Of a stretch of DNA of 48,773 bases, positions 8,000 through 18,916 are shown in pieces. The first letter of the stretch is position 1; the number at the start of each line of letters is the position of its first letter. Location: NCBI GenBank assembly GCA_023426505.1, contig JAFAAP010000047.1:1-48773 (forward strand), read 5' to 3'. The notes under the pieces were generated by a model that saw only the letters and a program-made list of their open reading frames with translations, ran no database searches and was not told the DNA's origin. Source of the DNA: Pseudomonadota bacterium (GTDB lineage Bacteria; Pseudomonadota; Alphaproteobacteria; Rhizobiales; Beijerinckiaceae). Made by a program: the position numbers and the translations under genes.

Positions 8000-8788
8000 T
8001 CACCACCAGAGCGCGGCGGCCTGGCGGTCCTTCTCGCGCTGAGGCTGTTTGTGCGGCGTATTGAGCGATTGGTCCAGAGCCGTCAGCACGCGGCGAACCG
8101 ACGATTCGAACGGCAGCCCCGTTTTGTCACGGGGACGGGCGAGGCTCAAGGACAGCTCGTCGAAGATGCGGCCGGGCTTCGGCTGCATGACGATGGCCCG
8201 GTCGGCCAATGTCACCGCCTCCTGCACGTCGTGCGTCACGAGCACGACCGTGGGGCGCGTCTCCTCCCACAGGCCGAGGAGATGCTCGTGCAGGCTCGCA
8301 CGGGTGAAGGCGTCGAGCGCCGAGAACGGCTCGTCGAGGAGCAGGACCTTCGGGTTCGTGACAAAAGCGCGGGCGATCGCCACGCGCTGCTGCTGTCCGC
8401 CGGAGAGGTCGCGGGGCCAGCGGTCCGCATGCTCGACGAGGCCGATCTTCTCGAGCGCGTGGTGCACGCGGGCCTTGCGCTCGGCGGCGCTCACGCCGTC
8501 GAGGCCGAATGCGATGTTGTCAAAGACCGTCAGCCACGGCAGGAGCCGCGGTTCCTGAAACACGATGCCGACGGCCGGGTGCGGGCCGGAAAGCGGTTCG
8601 TCGTCGAGGCGGATCGCGCCCGCACTGGCGCGGTCGAGGCCGGCGATGAGGCGCAGCAACGTGGTCTTGCCGCAGCCCGATCCGCCGATCAGCGCGACGA
8701 TCTCGCCCTCGTGGACCGAGAGGTTGATATCGGAAAGCGCCCGCGTGCCGTCCGCGTAGGTCTTGGAGAGGTGCTCGAGGTTCAGCAT
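8000..8788 (-). CDS. ABC transporter ATPase, SsuB/TauB/NrtD type
   Basis: The 262-residue ATPase shows Walker A GGSGCGKTT (residues 35-43), signature LSGGQ (128-132), Walker B LLLDEP (149-154) and the switch histidine in VTHD. Its Q-loop context (VFQEPRLLPW) is that of the nitrate/sulfonate/taurine importer family. ATG 8788 lies directly after the permease stop at 8790, so it is the last gene of a three-gene operon. It would power import of a sulfonate-like substrate. No ssuD/ssuE monooxygenase or taurine dioxygenase gene is in the window, so the substrate remains open. Confidence 0.9.
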   Translation of the reverse strand: MLNLEHLSKTYADGTRALSDINLSVHEGEIVALIGGSGCGKTTLLRLIAGLDRASAGAIRLDDEPLSGPHPAVGIVFQEPRLLPWLTVFDNIAFGLDGVSAAERKARVHHALEKIGLVEHADRWPRDLSGGQQQRVAIARAFVTNPKVLLLDEPFSALDAFTRASLHEHLLGLWEETRPTVVLVTHDVQEAVTLADRAIVMQPKPGRIFDELSLSLARPRDKTGLPFESSVRRVLTALDQSLNTPHKQPQREKDRQAAALWW

Positions 8789-8789
8789 G

Positions 8790-9647
8790 TCAAAGCCTCT
8801 CCCGCACGGTGTCCTGCCAGCGCACCATCGGCCTGGTGCCGTAGACCAGGAGGCTGTCGGCGATCTTGCCGAGAAGCGCGAAGGCGATGATCGCCGCGAG
8901 GATCTGGTCGGGCTTGCCCATCTGCTGACCATCGACGAGCAAGTAGCCGAGGCCTTCCGAGGCGCCCATGAACTCCGCCGCGACCACGAACATGAAGCCG
9001 AGACCGAGGCCCGAGCGCAGGGCGATCAGAGCCTCTGGCAGAACGGCCGGCAAGAGGATGCGCCGGGCGAGCTTGACGCGCGAGAGGCGAAAGACGTGGC
9101 CGACCTCGACGAGCTTGCGGTCGACGGACAGGATCGCGCCCGCGATGCCGAGATAAACGGGGAAGAATACGCCCACCGCGATCAGCGCCACCTTGGAGGC
9201 CTCGAAGATGCCGAGCCACAGGATGAAGAGCGGCACCCAGGCGATGGACGGAATCGCGCGCAGCGACTGGAGGGTCGGGTCGAGCAGGTAGCGCGCGGTC
9301 CTGATCGAGCCCGAGAGGGCGCCGAAGACGATTCCCGCCGCGGCGCCGATCACGAAGCCGACGATCACGCGCCAGAGCGTCGCCCAGACATGGGTCCACA
9401 ATTCGCCGGTCTCGGAGAGCGCCAGAAGCGTCGCGACGATGCGGCTCGGCGGCGGCACGAGGCGGCCCTGCGCGAGGCCGAAATAAACGGCCGCCTCCCA
9501 CAGGAGGGCGATCACGACAGGCAATAAGAAGCCGAGAAGAAGACGCCAGTCGAAGGACCGGCGCTTCCTCTCGGCAAGGGGAGGGGCCGCGAGAGCGGCG
9601 GCACCCTTGAGGGAGGACCAGGCTTGGCTTTCGGCTTGGCCTGTCAC
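8790..9647 (-). CDS. ABC transporter permease, SsuC/TauC type
   Basis: This 285-residue inner-membrane protein has about six hydrophobic segments and the BPD-transporter-1 signature region (EALIALRSGLGLGFMFVVAAE) typical of SsuC/TauC permeases; PPPSRI before the second segment is also common in this family. It sits between the binding-protein gene and the ATPase gene, with a 24-base gap upstream and one base downstream, and would form the channel of the importer. Confidence 0.9.
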   Translation of the reverse strand: MTGQAESQAWSSLKGAAALAAPPLAERKRRSFDWRLLLGFLLPVVIALLWEAAVYFGLAQGRLVPPPSRIVATLLALSETGELWTHVWATLWRVIVGFVIGAAAGIVFGALSGSIRTARYLLDPTLQSLRAIPSIAWVPLFILWLGIFEASKVALIAVGVFFPVYLGIAGAILSVDRKLVEVGHVFRLSRVKLARRILLPAVLPEALIALRSGLGLGFMFVVAAEFMGASEGLGYLLVDGQQMGKPDQILAAIIAFALLGKIADSLLVYGTRPMVRWQDTVRERL

Positions 9648-9671
9648 GGCGCTCTCCCGTGATGAAGCTTC

Positions 9672-10640
9672 TTAGCGCGACGCGGTCGCGAAGCTGCGGT
9701 CGATGAGGGAAACGACAGCGGCCTTCACGTCGGTCTCGGGCGTGATGACGCCCGCCTGCTGGAGCGCGAGGCCGGCGGCCAGGATCGTGTCGACCTGCGG
9801 CTGGCCGATGGTCGAGTGCGTCAGCTCCGTGCGTTCGAGTTGGCGCTCGATCACCGGCTCGGGCAGCTTGGTGTAGGTCACGAGGGTCTTCTTCAGCTCA
9901 GCCGGGTTGGCGAGCGAATAGGTGCGCGCCTCCTCGTAGGCCTTCAGGACCCGCTTTACGAGGGCGGGGTTCTCCTTGGCGAAGGCTTCGCTGACGTTGA
10001 GCACGCCCCAGGTGTTGGCGCCCGCATTGCGGTAGAAGAGCTGCGCGCCGCTTTCGACCTCGGCGGCCGCCATCAGCGGGTCGAGACCGGCCCAGGCGTC
10101 CACGTCGCCGCGCTCGAGCGCCGTGCGGCCGTCGGGATGCTGCAGCAGGACGAGCTTCACGTCCTTCTCGGTGAGCTTGGCCTCCTGCAGGGCGCGCACC
10201 AGGAAGATGTGCGGGTCGGTGCCGCGGGTGACGGCGACGCGCTTGCCCTTCAGATCCTCGACCTTGGCGATGCCGGTGTCCTTGCGGGTGACGAGCGCGG
10301 TCCATTCCGGGCGCGAATAGACGTAGATCGACTTGATCGGGTTGCCGTTGATCTTGCCGATCAGCGCGGCGGCGCCCGCCGTCGAGCCGAAGTCGATGGA
10401 GCCCGCGTTGAGGAATTCGAGGGCCTTGTTGGAGCCGAGCGACTGCACCCAGCGGACCTTGATGCCGTCCTTCTCCAGCTCCTTCTCGAGAAAGCCCTTG
10501 TCCTTGAGGACGAGGCTGACCGGGTTGTAGGTGGCGAAGTCGATGCGGATCTCCTTCGGCTGGGCGAGGGCGCCCGCGGCGAAGGAGGTCAGGCCCGTGG
10601 CGAGGCAGGCGGCGAGGAGGAGACGGCGGGTGAGGCTCAT
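9672..10640 (-). CDS. sulfonate-type ABC transporter substrate-binding protein
   Basis: The product (322 residues from ATG 10640) has a clear signal peptide (MSLTRRLLLAACL..., cleavage near A-L-A-Q at about residue 26) and a type II binding fold. The segment IRIDFATYNPVSLVLKDKG and later GVLNVSEAFA are characteristic of the aliphatic-sulfonate (SsuA-like) branch of the NMT1/SsuA/TauA family. ATG 10655 is an alternative start. It is the first gene of the importer operon and has a good promoter at 10759-10787. Nitrate or taurine cannot be excluded as substrate. Confidence 0.87.
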   Translation of the reverse strand: MSLTRRLLLAACLATGLTSFAAGALAQPKEIRIDFATYNPVSLVLKDKGFLEKELEKDGIKVRWVQSLGSNKALEFLNAGSIDFGSTAGAAALIGKINGNPIKSIYVYSRPEWTALVTRKDTGIAKVEDLKGKRVAVTRGTDPHIFLVRALQEAKLTEKDVKLVLLQHPDGRTALERGDVDAWAGLDPLMAAAEVESGAQLFYRNAGANTWGVLNVSEAFAKENPALVKRVLKAYEEARTYSLANPAELKKTLVTYTKLPEPVIERQLERTELTHSTIGQPQVDTILAAGLALQQAGVITPETDVKAAVVSLIDRSFATASR

Positions 10641-10758
10641 CGTGTCGGGTCCCATGGTGTGCGCATGGGACCTCGGATCTTGGGATCCTGGCACCCGGCG
10701 CTTTAGCTGCACTTGTTTCGCGCCCGCAAGCTGCTTGCTCAAATCGGCGCGTGTCCTT

Positions 10759-10787
10759 TTTGTAGGACGATCTGTTTCTTATGTCAA
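10759..10787 (-). promoter_or_regulatory. sigma70-type promoter of the ABC importer operon
   Basis: Read on the minus strand, TTGACA (10787-10782) and TACAAA (10764-10759) are separated by 17 bases, a near-consensus housekeeping promoter. The predicted start is near 10752, leaving a leader of about 110 bases before ATG 10640. That leader contains the dyad CCCATG-N7-CATGGG at 10651-10669. Confidence 0.6.
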
Positions 10788-10917
10788 ACGAAGTTTTGTA
10801 TAAAGAACAAATCTGCCGCTGCGACGAATGTCCATGGCCCTGCCCATGGGCGGGGCTCGGCGAAAGTGCTAATCCGGGCAGAACCTGCGAAAATGGTCGC
10901 TCCGAGAACGGTCGCCG

Positions 10918-13668
10918 ATGTCCACTCTCCTGCCCGAGACGATCCTGAAGAACCTGGGCGACGAGCCTCTGCGCGACCCCACGCTCCTGCGCTCCCGGCT
11001 GGTTCCCGACCTGAAGCTCTACCTCGATCAGGGGCGGGAGGCCGCGGAGGCGCTGCTGCTCAAGTCGCAGAACGGCCTCGACTGCGCCCGCTACCTATCG
11101 GCCCGCATGGACGGCCTTGTCCGCTGCGTGCGCGACGCGGTGGTGCGCCACCTCTACCCGGCCGCCAACCCGTCCAGCGGCGAGCGCCTCGCGGTCGTGG
11201 CCACGGGAGGCTACGGGCGCGGGACGCTCGCGCCGGGCTCCGACGTCGATCTCCTGTTTCTGCTGCCCTACAAGCAGACCGCCTGGAGCGAGAGCGTGGT
11301 GGAGGCCATGCTCTACGTGCTCTGGGACCTCAAGCTGAAGGTCGGCCACGCCACCCGCTCGGTGGAGGACTGCATCCGCGAGGCCGGGGCCGACATGACG
11401 ATCCGCACGTCGCTCCTCGAGGCGCGCTTCCTGTTCGGCGACCGAGACCTCTACGACACGCTGACCGTGCGCTTCGACGCCGAGATCGTCGCGACCTCCG
11501 CGCCCGACTTCGTCGACGCGAAGCTCAAAGAGCGCGACGCGCGCGTCGCCAAGGCCGGCGCGTCGCGCTACCTCGTCGAGCCCAACGTCAAGGACGGCAA
11601 GGGCGGTCTGCGCGACCTCAACACCCTGTTCTGGATCGCCAAGTACGTCTATCGGGTGCGCAAGCCCGAGGAGCTGGTGAAGGCCGGGCTCTTCACCCCC
11701 GACGAGTTCAAGCTCTTCGCCCGCTGCGAGGAGTTCCTGTGGCGCGTGCGCTGCCACCTGCATTTCGTCACGGGACGCGCGGAGGAGCGGCTCACCTTCG
11801 ATCTCCAGCGCGTCATCGCGGAGCGCATCGGCTCCACAGGCCGCAGCGGCCTGTCCGGCGTCGAGCGCTTCATGAAGTCCTATTTCCGCATCGCCAAGGA
11901 CGTAGGCGACCTGACCGCCATCGTGTGCGCGGAGCTCGAGGGGCGACAGGCGAAGCGCCGCCCGGTGCTCGACCGCATGTTCGGCCGTTTCCGCCGCCGC
12001 CGCGGCGGCGCGCTCACGGGCAGCGACTTCATCATCGACAACGACCGCATCAACGTCAGCGGCGAGACCGCGTTCGTGCGCGATCCGGTCAACCTCATCC
12101 GCCTGTTCTGGATGGCCGACCGGCACAACATGCCGATCCATCCCGACGCCACGCGGCTCGCCACGCGCTCGCTGACGCTGATCGGCCCGGGGCTGCGCAA
12201 CGACCCGGAGGCGAACCGGCTCTTCCTCGACATCCTCACGTCGAAGAATGTGCCCGAGGTGGTGCTGCGCCGCATGAACGAGGCGGGCGTCCTCGGTCGC
12301 TTCATCCCGGATTTCGGCCGCATCGTCGCGATGATGCAGTTCAACATGTACCACCACTACACGGTGGACGAGCACCTGCTGCGCTCCATCGGCGTCCTGA
12401 CCGAGATCGAGACCGGGCAGTACGGCCACGAGCATCCGCTCGTGAACCAGATCTTCCCGTCGATCCAGAACCGCCGCGCCCTCTACGTGGCGGTGTTCCT
12501 GCACGACATCGCCAAGGGCCGACCGCAGGACCATTCGGAGGCGGGCGCCGTTATCGCCCGCAAGCTCGGACCGCGCTTCGGCTTGACGAAGGCCGAGACG
12601 AACACGGTGGCATGGCTCGTCGAGCACCACCTCCTGATGTCGAACACGGCGCAGAGCCGCGATCTCTCGGATCCGGCGACGATCAAGAGCTTCGCCGAGG
12701 TCGTGCAGACCATGGAGCGCCTGAAGCTGCTCCTCGTGCTGACGGTCGCGGACATCCGCGCCGTCGGGCCCGGCGTCTGGACCGGCTGGAAGGGCCAGCT
12801 CCTGCGCAACCTCTATCACGAGACCGAGGTGGTGCTGGGCGGCGGCGCGACCGACATGGCGCGCTCCGAGCGGGTGCGCCTCGCCCAGGAGCAGCTGCGC
12901 GCCGAGCTTCCCGACTGGACGGAAAGCGAGTTCGAGTCCTACGCGGCGCGCCACATGCCCGCCTACTGGCTCAAGACCGACGAGACCCGGCGCGCCAAGC
13001 AGGCCCGCTTCGTGCGGGAGGCCGAGAAGGCTGGGCGCACGGTCACCACCTGCTTCGCGACAGACCACTTCCGCGGCGTGACCGAGCTCACGGTCCTGTC
13101 CCCGGACCATCCGCGGCTTCTCGCCATCATCACCGGGGCCTGCGCGGCGGCGGGCGGCAACATCGTGGACGCGCAGATCTTCACCACGACGGACGGCATG
13201 GCGCTCGACACCATCGTGCTCTCCCGTGCCTTCGACCGAGACGAGGACGAGCTTCGCCGGGCCGAGCGGGTCGCCAAGGGCATCGAGCGGGCCCTGAAGG
13301 GGGAGGTGAAGATCGCCGACCTGGTGGACGGCAAGCGCCCGGTGAAGGAGCGGTCCAGGACCTTCCACGTGCCCCCGGAGATCTCCATCGACAACTCCCT
13401 GTCGAGCCGCCAGACCGTGATCGAGATCTCGGGCCTCGACCGGCCGGGCCTGCTCTACGACCTCACGACGGCCTTGGGGAAGCTCAACCTCAACATCGCC
13501 TCGGCCCACATCGTGACCTTCGGCGAAAAGGCCGTGGACGTGTTCTACGTGACGGACCTGACCGGCACCAAGGTGACCCATGCGGGCCGGCAGGCCACCA
13601 TCCGCCGGACCCTGCTCGATGTGTTCAAGGCCGAGGAAACCGCCCCGCCGCAGCGGCGCAGCGCTTGA
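10918..13668 (+). CDS. glnD: PII uridylyltransferase/uridylyl-removing enzyme GlnD
   Basis: The 916-residue protein is a complete GlnD, the nitrogen sensor that uridylylates and deuridylylates PII proteins according to glutamine level. In order: nucleotidyltransferase domain with GGYGRG (97-102) and GSDVD (107-111), the uridylyltransferase-associated domain with KDGKGGLRDL, an HD domain with H529-D530 for uridylyl removal, and two C-terminal ACT domains starting at about residues 719 and 834 that bind glutamine. In several rhizobia glnD follows mutS; here it is about 22 kb from mutS and is followed by grpE after 64 bases. Confidence 0.96.
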   Translation: MSTLLPETILKNLGDEPLRDPTLLRSRLVPDLKLYLDQGREAAEALLLKSQNGLDCARYLSARMDGLVRCVRDAVVRHLYPAANPSSGERLAVVATGGYGRGTLAPGSDVDLLFLLPYKQTAWSESVVEAMLYVLWDLKLKVGHATRSVEDCIREAGADMTIRTSLLEARFLFGDRDLYDTLTVRFDAEIVATSAPDFVDAKLKERDARVAKAGASRYLVEPNVKDGKGGLRDLNTLFWIAKYVYRVRKPEELVKAGLFTPDEFKLFARCEEFLWRVRCHLHFVTGRAEERLTFDLQRVIAERIGSTGRSGLSGVERFMKSYFRIAKDVGDLTAIVCAELEGRQAKRRPVLDRMFGRFRRRRGGALTGSDFIIDNDRINVSGETAFVRDPVNLIRLFWMADRHNMPIHPDATRLATRSLTLIGPGLRNDPEANRLFLDILTSKNVPEVVLRRMNEAGVLGRFIPDFGRIVAMMQFNMYHHYTVDEHLLRSIGVLTEIETGQYGHEHPLVNQIFPSIQNRRALYVAVFLHDIAKGRPQDHSEAGAVIARKLGPRFGLTKAETNTVAWLVEHHLLMSNTAQSRDLSDPATIKSFAEVVQTMERLKLLLVLTVADIRAVGPGVWTGWKGQLLRNLYHETEVVLGGGATDMARSERVRLAQEQLRAELPDWTESEFESYAARHMPAYWLKTDETRRAKQARFVREAEKAGRTVTTCFATDHFRGVTELTVLSPDHPRLLAIITGACAAAGGNIVDAQIFTTTDGMALDTIVLSRAFDRDEDELRRAERVAKGIERALKGEVKIADLVDGKRPVKERSRTFHVPPEISIDNSLSSRQTVIEISGLDRPGLLYDLTTALGKLNLNIASAHIVTFGEKAVDVFYVTDLTGTKVTHAGRQATIRRTLLDVFKAEETAPPQRRSA

Positions 13669-13694
13669 TTTGTGCCGCCCGGGACGCGATATGT
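13664..13694 (+). promoter_or_regulatory. candidate RpoH (heat-shock) promoter of grpE
   Basis: CTTGAT (13664-13669) overlaps the glnD stop codon and is followed after 18 bases by GATATGT (13688-13694). The alphaproteobacterial RpoH pattern is CTTG...N17-18...CyTATnT, so the -35 and most of the -10 match. The position, about 40 bases before grpE, fits. Confidence 0.5.
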
Positions 13695-13732
13695 GGCCCG
13701 ACCCCTTTCAAACCCACCTCAGTTGATCGACG

Positions 13733-14374
13733 ATGAAGCCGAACGACACGGAAAACCAGAACACGACCCCGCAGGCCGAGCCGGCCGAGGCCACCGCCGG
13801 TGCTCCCGGCGCCGCCGCGAACGACGCCCAGCCGCAAGGCGCGTCGGATCCGGTCGCCGCTCTCCAGGCTGAGAACGCGGATCTGAAGGACAAGCTCCTG
13901 CGCCTGATAGCCGACATGGAGAACCTGCGCCGCCGCACGGCGCGGGAGCTGGTGGACGCCCGGACCTATGCGGTGACGAACTTCGCCCGCGACATGCTCA
14001 ACGTGGCCGACAACGTCCGCCGCGCCATCGAGAGCGTGCCTGAGGAGGCCCGCGGCACCGCCGAGGGCGCCTTCAAGGGCCTGATCGAGGGCATCGACCT
14101 CACCGAGCGCGACCTCCTCAACACCCTGGAGCGCCACGGGGTCAAGAAGCTCGACCCGCAGGGCCAGAAGTTCGACCCGAACGTGCATCAGGCCATGTTC
14201 GAGGTTCCGAACCCCGAGGTTCCCAGCGGCACCGTCGTTCAGGTCGTGCAGTCCGGCTACGTGATCGGCGACCGCGTCCTGCGCCCGGCCCTCGTGGGCG
14301 TCGCCAAGGGCGGCCCGAAGGCCCCCAACGGCGCCGGCTCCGAAGGAGCGGACACTCCCTCCGCCGCCTCGTAG
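13733..14374 (+). CDS. grpE: nucleotide exchange factor GrpE
   Basis: This 213-residue GrpE is the ADP-release factor of DnaK. It has a low-complexity A/P-rich N-terminal tail (about 1-40), a long helical coiled-coil dimer region (QAENADLKDKLLRLIADMENLRRRT), and the C-terminal beta domain ending in GYVIGDRVLRPALVGVAK. The start is ATG 13733. In Rhizobiales grpE usually follows hrcA; here it follows glnD and appears to have its own heat-shock promoter. Confidence 0.96.
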   Translation: MKPNDTENQNTTPQAEPAEATAGAPGAAANDAQPQGASDPVAALQAENADLKDKLLRLIADMENLRRRTARELVDARTYAVTNFARDMLNVADNVRRAIESVPEEARGTAEGAFKGLIEGIDLTERDLLNTLERHGVKKLDPQGQKFDPNVHQAMFEVPNPEVPSGTVVQVVQSGYVIGDRVLRPALVGVAKGGPKAPNGAGSEGADTPSAAS

Positions 14375-14475
14375 GCGGGCTTTCCGCCCACCCTCCCACG
14401 GTGGTTCTTTTCCGTCTCACCGGCGGAACCGGCCGGAACACGCCCCGTTAGCCTCCGAACCCATGTCCGGAGGCG

Positions 14476-14862
14476 ATGGTGCGCTTTCTTCCGACCCGCG
14501 TGCACGGGATCATCGACTACGTCTGGGGCGTCGCGCTCCTCGGCAGCCCGTGGATCCTCGGCTTCGCCGACGTTCCGGCGGCCAGGTGGATCGCCGTCGT
14601 GTTCGGCCTGGGCGCGATCCTCTACAGCCTCGTCACCGCCTACGAGCTCGGCCTCGTGCCGGTCCTGCCGATGCCGCTGCATCTGGTGCTCGACGGGGTG
14701 GCGGGGTTCATCCTGGCCATCACGTCCTGGGGCTTCGGCTTTGCCGGGCGGGTGTTCTGGCCCTTCGTCCTGTTCGGGCTGTTCTCCGTGGCGGCAAGCC
14801 TCGTGACGAGGCTGCGGCCGGCGCGGAGTCCCGGCCGCCGGAGCGCCCACGCCGTTCGGTGA
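14476..14862 (+). CDS. small membrane protein with SPW-type repeat
   Basis: The 128-residue protein has four hydrophobic segments and the motif H-G-I-I-D-Y-x-W-G with G-S-P-W-I-L-G-F, typical of the SPW-repeat / DUF-type small integral membrane proteins. GGAGG at 14469-14473 three bases before ATG 14476 supports the start, though the spacing is short. The function is unknown. It lies 101 bases after grpE, past a GGCGG-GCTTT-CCGCC hairpin at 14374-14388. Confidence 0.7.
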   Translation: MVRFLPTRVHGIIDYVWGVALLGSPWILGFADVPAARWIAVVFGLGAILYSLVTAYELGLVPVLPMPLHLVLDGVAGFILAITSWGFGFAGRVFWPFVLFGLFSVAASLVTRLRPARSPGRRSAHAVR

Positions 14863-14875
14863 TCCCGAGGCGGGA

Positions 14876-15820
14876 TCAGGGGGTCATGTCGACGCTGTCG
14901 ATGATGGCGCGGAAGCGCGGCAGGGTCTTGTCGCGATCCCCCTCCCGCACCAGCCCGACCATGCGTACGTAGCGGTCCGGCTCGAACCGGATCGTCTGCA
15001 TGACCACGATGGGCTCGCCCGAGGGCGCGTCCTTCGCCCGCGCCACGATCTCGTGCCACTCCTGCCCCTTGAACCGGAAGGCTTCCGAGCGCTCGAACAC
15101 CACGTCCCTGAGAAGCTGATTCGAGTTGAGCGCCGCCCTGGCGAACTGATCGCGCCGTTCGCCCGGCGGGGGCGGCGGCTGGAGCGAGGCCGCCATGATG
15201 GCGACCGGCTGCTCCATAGCCTTGATGGTGTCGTTCGGGCCGTCGGTCAGCAGGATCGAATTGCCCGACAGCACCCGCACGGGCCGGAAGCCCGCCTTGT
15301 CGCCGATCCGGTACGGCAGGGCCGAGAGCTGCTCCTCGAGCGAGATGGGGCCGCGCAGGGCGACGCTCTTGAGCGCGCTGCGCATCTGGTCCTCGCTGTA
15401 GCCGTCCTGGCCACCCTGGACCTGGGCGATCAGGAGCGCCGTCAGGTCCTTGCCCTTCACGGCCAGCACCCATTTCCGGCCCTTGACCGGCCCGGTCATG
15501 GCGCCGGCGATGAGAACGCCGGTCTTGTCGCCGACCTTCACGGTCTCGCGGGCCTTTACGTCGAGGCCCTGGTGCTTGAGCGCCTCCTTGGTCAGCCCTG
15601 ACACGAGCTGCTCATAGGCGGCCTGAGGCATCTCGGCGATAGTGATGGCGGCGGCCCGCTCCTCGTTCTCGAAGCCGTTGAAGCGCTTCGAGAGCACCAT
15701 GTCCTGCGGCGGCACGAGGCCGACCCGCGAGGCGGGCGGAAACACGGGCTCGGCCGCGAGCGCGGCCCCGATCGAGAGGGTGAAGCCGATCGCGGCGGCA
15801 GCGAAACCTTTCAGTCCCAT
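14876..15820 (-). CDS. secreted protein of unknown function
   Basis: I do not recognise a named family. The 314-residue product has an N-terminal signal peptide (MGLKGFAAAAIGFTLSIGAALA, cleavage after about residue 22) and would be periplasmic. The mature part starts with a segment (GLVPPQDMVLSKRFNGFENEERAAAITIAEMP) whose layout recalls the DcrB/PsbP-like fold, and a similar half seems to recur from about residue 165, so an internal duplication is possible. It begins close to alkB on the same strand (30-base gap) and could share its transcript. Confidence 0.7.
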   Translation of the reverse strand: MGLKGFAAAAIGFTLSIGAALAAEPVFPPASRVGLVPPQDMVLSKRFNGFENEERAAAITIAEMPQAAYEQLVSGLTKEALKHQGLDVKARETVKVGDKTGVLIAGAMTGPVKGRKWVLAVKGKDLTALLIAQVQGGQDGYSEDQMRSALKSVALRGPISLEEQLSALPYRIGDKAGFRPVRVLSGNSILLTDGPNDTIKAMEQPVAIMAASLQPPPPPGERRDQFARAALNSNQLLRDVVFERSEAFRFKGQEWHEIVARAKDAPSGEPIVVMQTIRFEPDRYVRMVGLVREGDRDKTLPRFRAIIDSVDMTP

Positions 15821-15850
15821 GCGGTCCTCCGGAATTTCTTTCTCATAGGC

Positions 15851-16471
15851 TTAAAGCGGCACCTCCACCCGGCGCAAGGTCAGATTGAGCCGGCCCCCCT
15901 GCGGCAGCAGGTCCGAGGTTCCGGGGAGGAGCCGGTCGATCCCGTGGTGGATCAGCCGCGCCGGGCCGCCGAACACGATGGCGTCGCCCGAGCGCAGGCG
16001 CACCGATTTGGTCGGGTCCTTCCGGTCGAGGCCGCCGTAGCGGAAGAGGGCGGTGTCGCCGAGGGAGAGCGACACGACCGGGGCGTCGAACTCCTCCTCG
16101 TCCTTGTCCTGGTGCAGCCCCATGCGGGCCGAGGGCTCGTAGAAATTGACCAGGCAGGCATCGGGCGGATGGGGATAGCCGCTCAGCTCCTCCCAGGCCC
16201 GGAGCACCCGGTCCGGCATCGGCGGCCAGGGCGCGCCCGTCTCCGGATGAGCCGGCTGGTAGCGGTAGCCCTGCACGTCGGAGACCCAGCCCAGCGCCCC
16301 GCAACTGGTCATCCGCACCGAAAAGGGCTTTCCCGTCCGCGGCATGCGCGGAACGTAGAGCGGCGCCGCCCGGGTGATCTCACGTAAGGCCGCGAGCAGG
16401 CTCTCCTGTGCGGGGCGATCGAGATAATCGGGATGGTAGACGAGGCCGGGCGCGAGGGTGATGGCGGGCAT
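15851..16471 (-). CDS. alkB: alkylated DNA repair dioxygenase AlkB
   Basis: The 206-residue product is an Fe(II)/2-oxoglutarate-dependent dioxygenase that removes methyl groups from 1-methyladenine and 3-methylcytosine. Metal ligands are H120 and D122 (LHQDKD) and H176 (IHHGIDR), and the 2-oxoglutarate arginines are in RLNLTLRR (R194, R200), matching the Escherichia coli enzyme pattern. ATG 16471 is chosen; a GTG three codons upstream (16480) is also possible. It is not fused to or adjacent to the Ada-like gene at 24.4 kb. Confidence 0.93.
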   Translation of the reverse strand: MPAITLAPGLVYHPDYLDRPAQESLLAALREITRAAPLYVPRMPRTGKPFSVRMTSCGALGWVSDVQGYRYQPAHPETGAPWPPMPDRVLRAWEELSGYPHPPDACLVNFYEPSARMGLHQDKDEEEFDAPVVSLSLGDTALFRYGGLDRKDPTKSVRLRSGDAIVFGGPARLIHHGIDRLLPGTSDLLPQGGRLNLTLRRVEVPL

Positions 16472-16625
16472 AGGTCCCACTTACCCGGTTTGGCGTCGGG
16501 TTGCACCGCTATTCCGATCGAACCGTCCCTCCGCGCGCCCCGGAATGCATTCCCATTCTCCTATTGCAGACCTGCAACAGCCCTCCGTCCGAGGGATAGC
16601 GGGCGAAACAAGCCCTCAAGATCGT

Positions 16626-16654
16626 CTTGCAGGCCTCAAAGGCCCTTCTTATAT
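16626..16654 (+). promoter_or_regulatory. candidate RpoH (heat-shock) promoter of dnaK
   Basis: CTTGCA (16626-16631) and CTTATAT (16648-16654) are 16 bases apart, and the second matches the alphaproteobacterial RpoH -10 pattern CyTATnT exactly. The spacer holds a perfect dyad GGCCT-CAA-AGGCC (16632-16644). The rest of the 306-base gap between alkB and dnaK holds no gene; a dyad TTGCAG-AC-CTGCAA lies further upstream. Confidence 0.6.
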
Positions 16655-16777
16655 CAGCGCCAGCACAGGAAACGGCCGGCATCGGACGGGTCCTGGCACG
16701 TGAATGTTCAACAACACAGCCATGGGCCGAGCTGCTTTTTGGGCTCGGCGGTCTGCTTGAAAGTGAGGGATCCCGCC

Positions 16778-18697
<1,920 letters not shown>

Positions 18698-18711
18698 TCC
18701 CATGACGGCGT

Positions 18712-18741
18712 CTTGAAGAATGCGGCACCCGGTTGCTATGG
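18712..18741 (+). promoter_or_regulatory. candidate RpoH-like promoter of dnaJ
   Basis: CTTGAA (18712-18717) and GCTATGG (18735-18741) are 17 bases apart and partly match the RpoH pattern (full -35, four of six fixed -10 bases). The -10 region lies inside the loop of the dnaK terminator. Confidence 0.35.
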
Positions 18742-18758
18742 CACCCGGGTGCCGTTTT
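18723..18758 (+). terminator. intrinsic terminator after dnaK
   Basis: A perfect 10-base stem (CGGCACCCGG, 18723-18732, with CCGGGTGCCG, 18745-18754), a 12-base loop and a TTTT run form a classical terminator 26 bases after the dnaK stop. Confidence 0.75.
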
Positions 18759-18916
18759 CATGAAAGACGGGTTTGAAGGCTTAAGAACCACGATGATCGA
18801 CATGCCGACCCATATCCGCGACGCCCTTACACCGCTGCCCCCGACCGGCGGGCGCGCATCCCGGCGCCGGACCCTCGGCATGACGGGGCGGCCCGCCGCC
18901 TCAAGGGGCGACTGAC

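Noticed and set aside
9672..10742. Longer start (TTG 10742) for the binding protein
   Set aside because: It would place 34 residues before a clear signal peptide and overlap the predicted leader; a signal sequence should be near the N-terminus.
11095..13581. An 828-codon minus-strand frame under glnD
   Set aside because: It is the exact reverse of glnD; its His/Val/Leu/Glu/Arg-rich product is the typical antisense shadow of a G+C-rich gene, and glnD has all domains.
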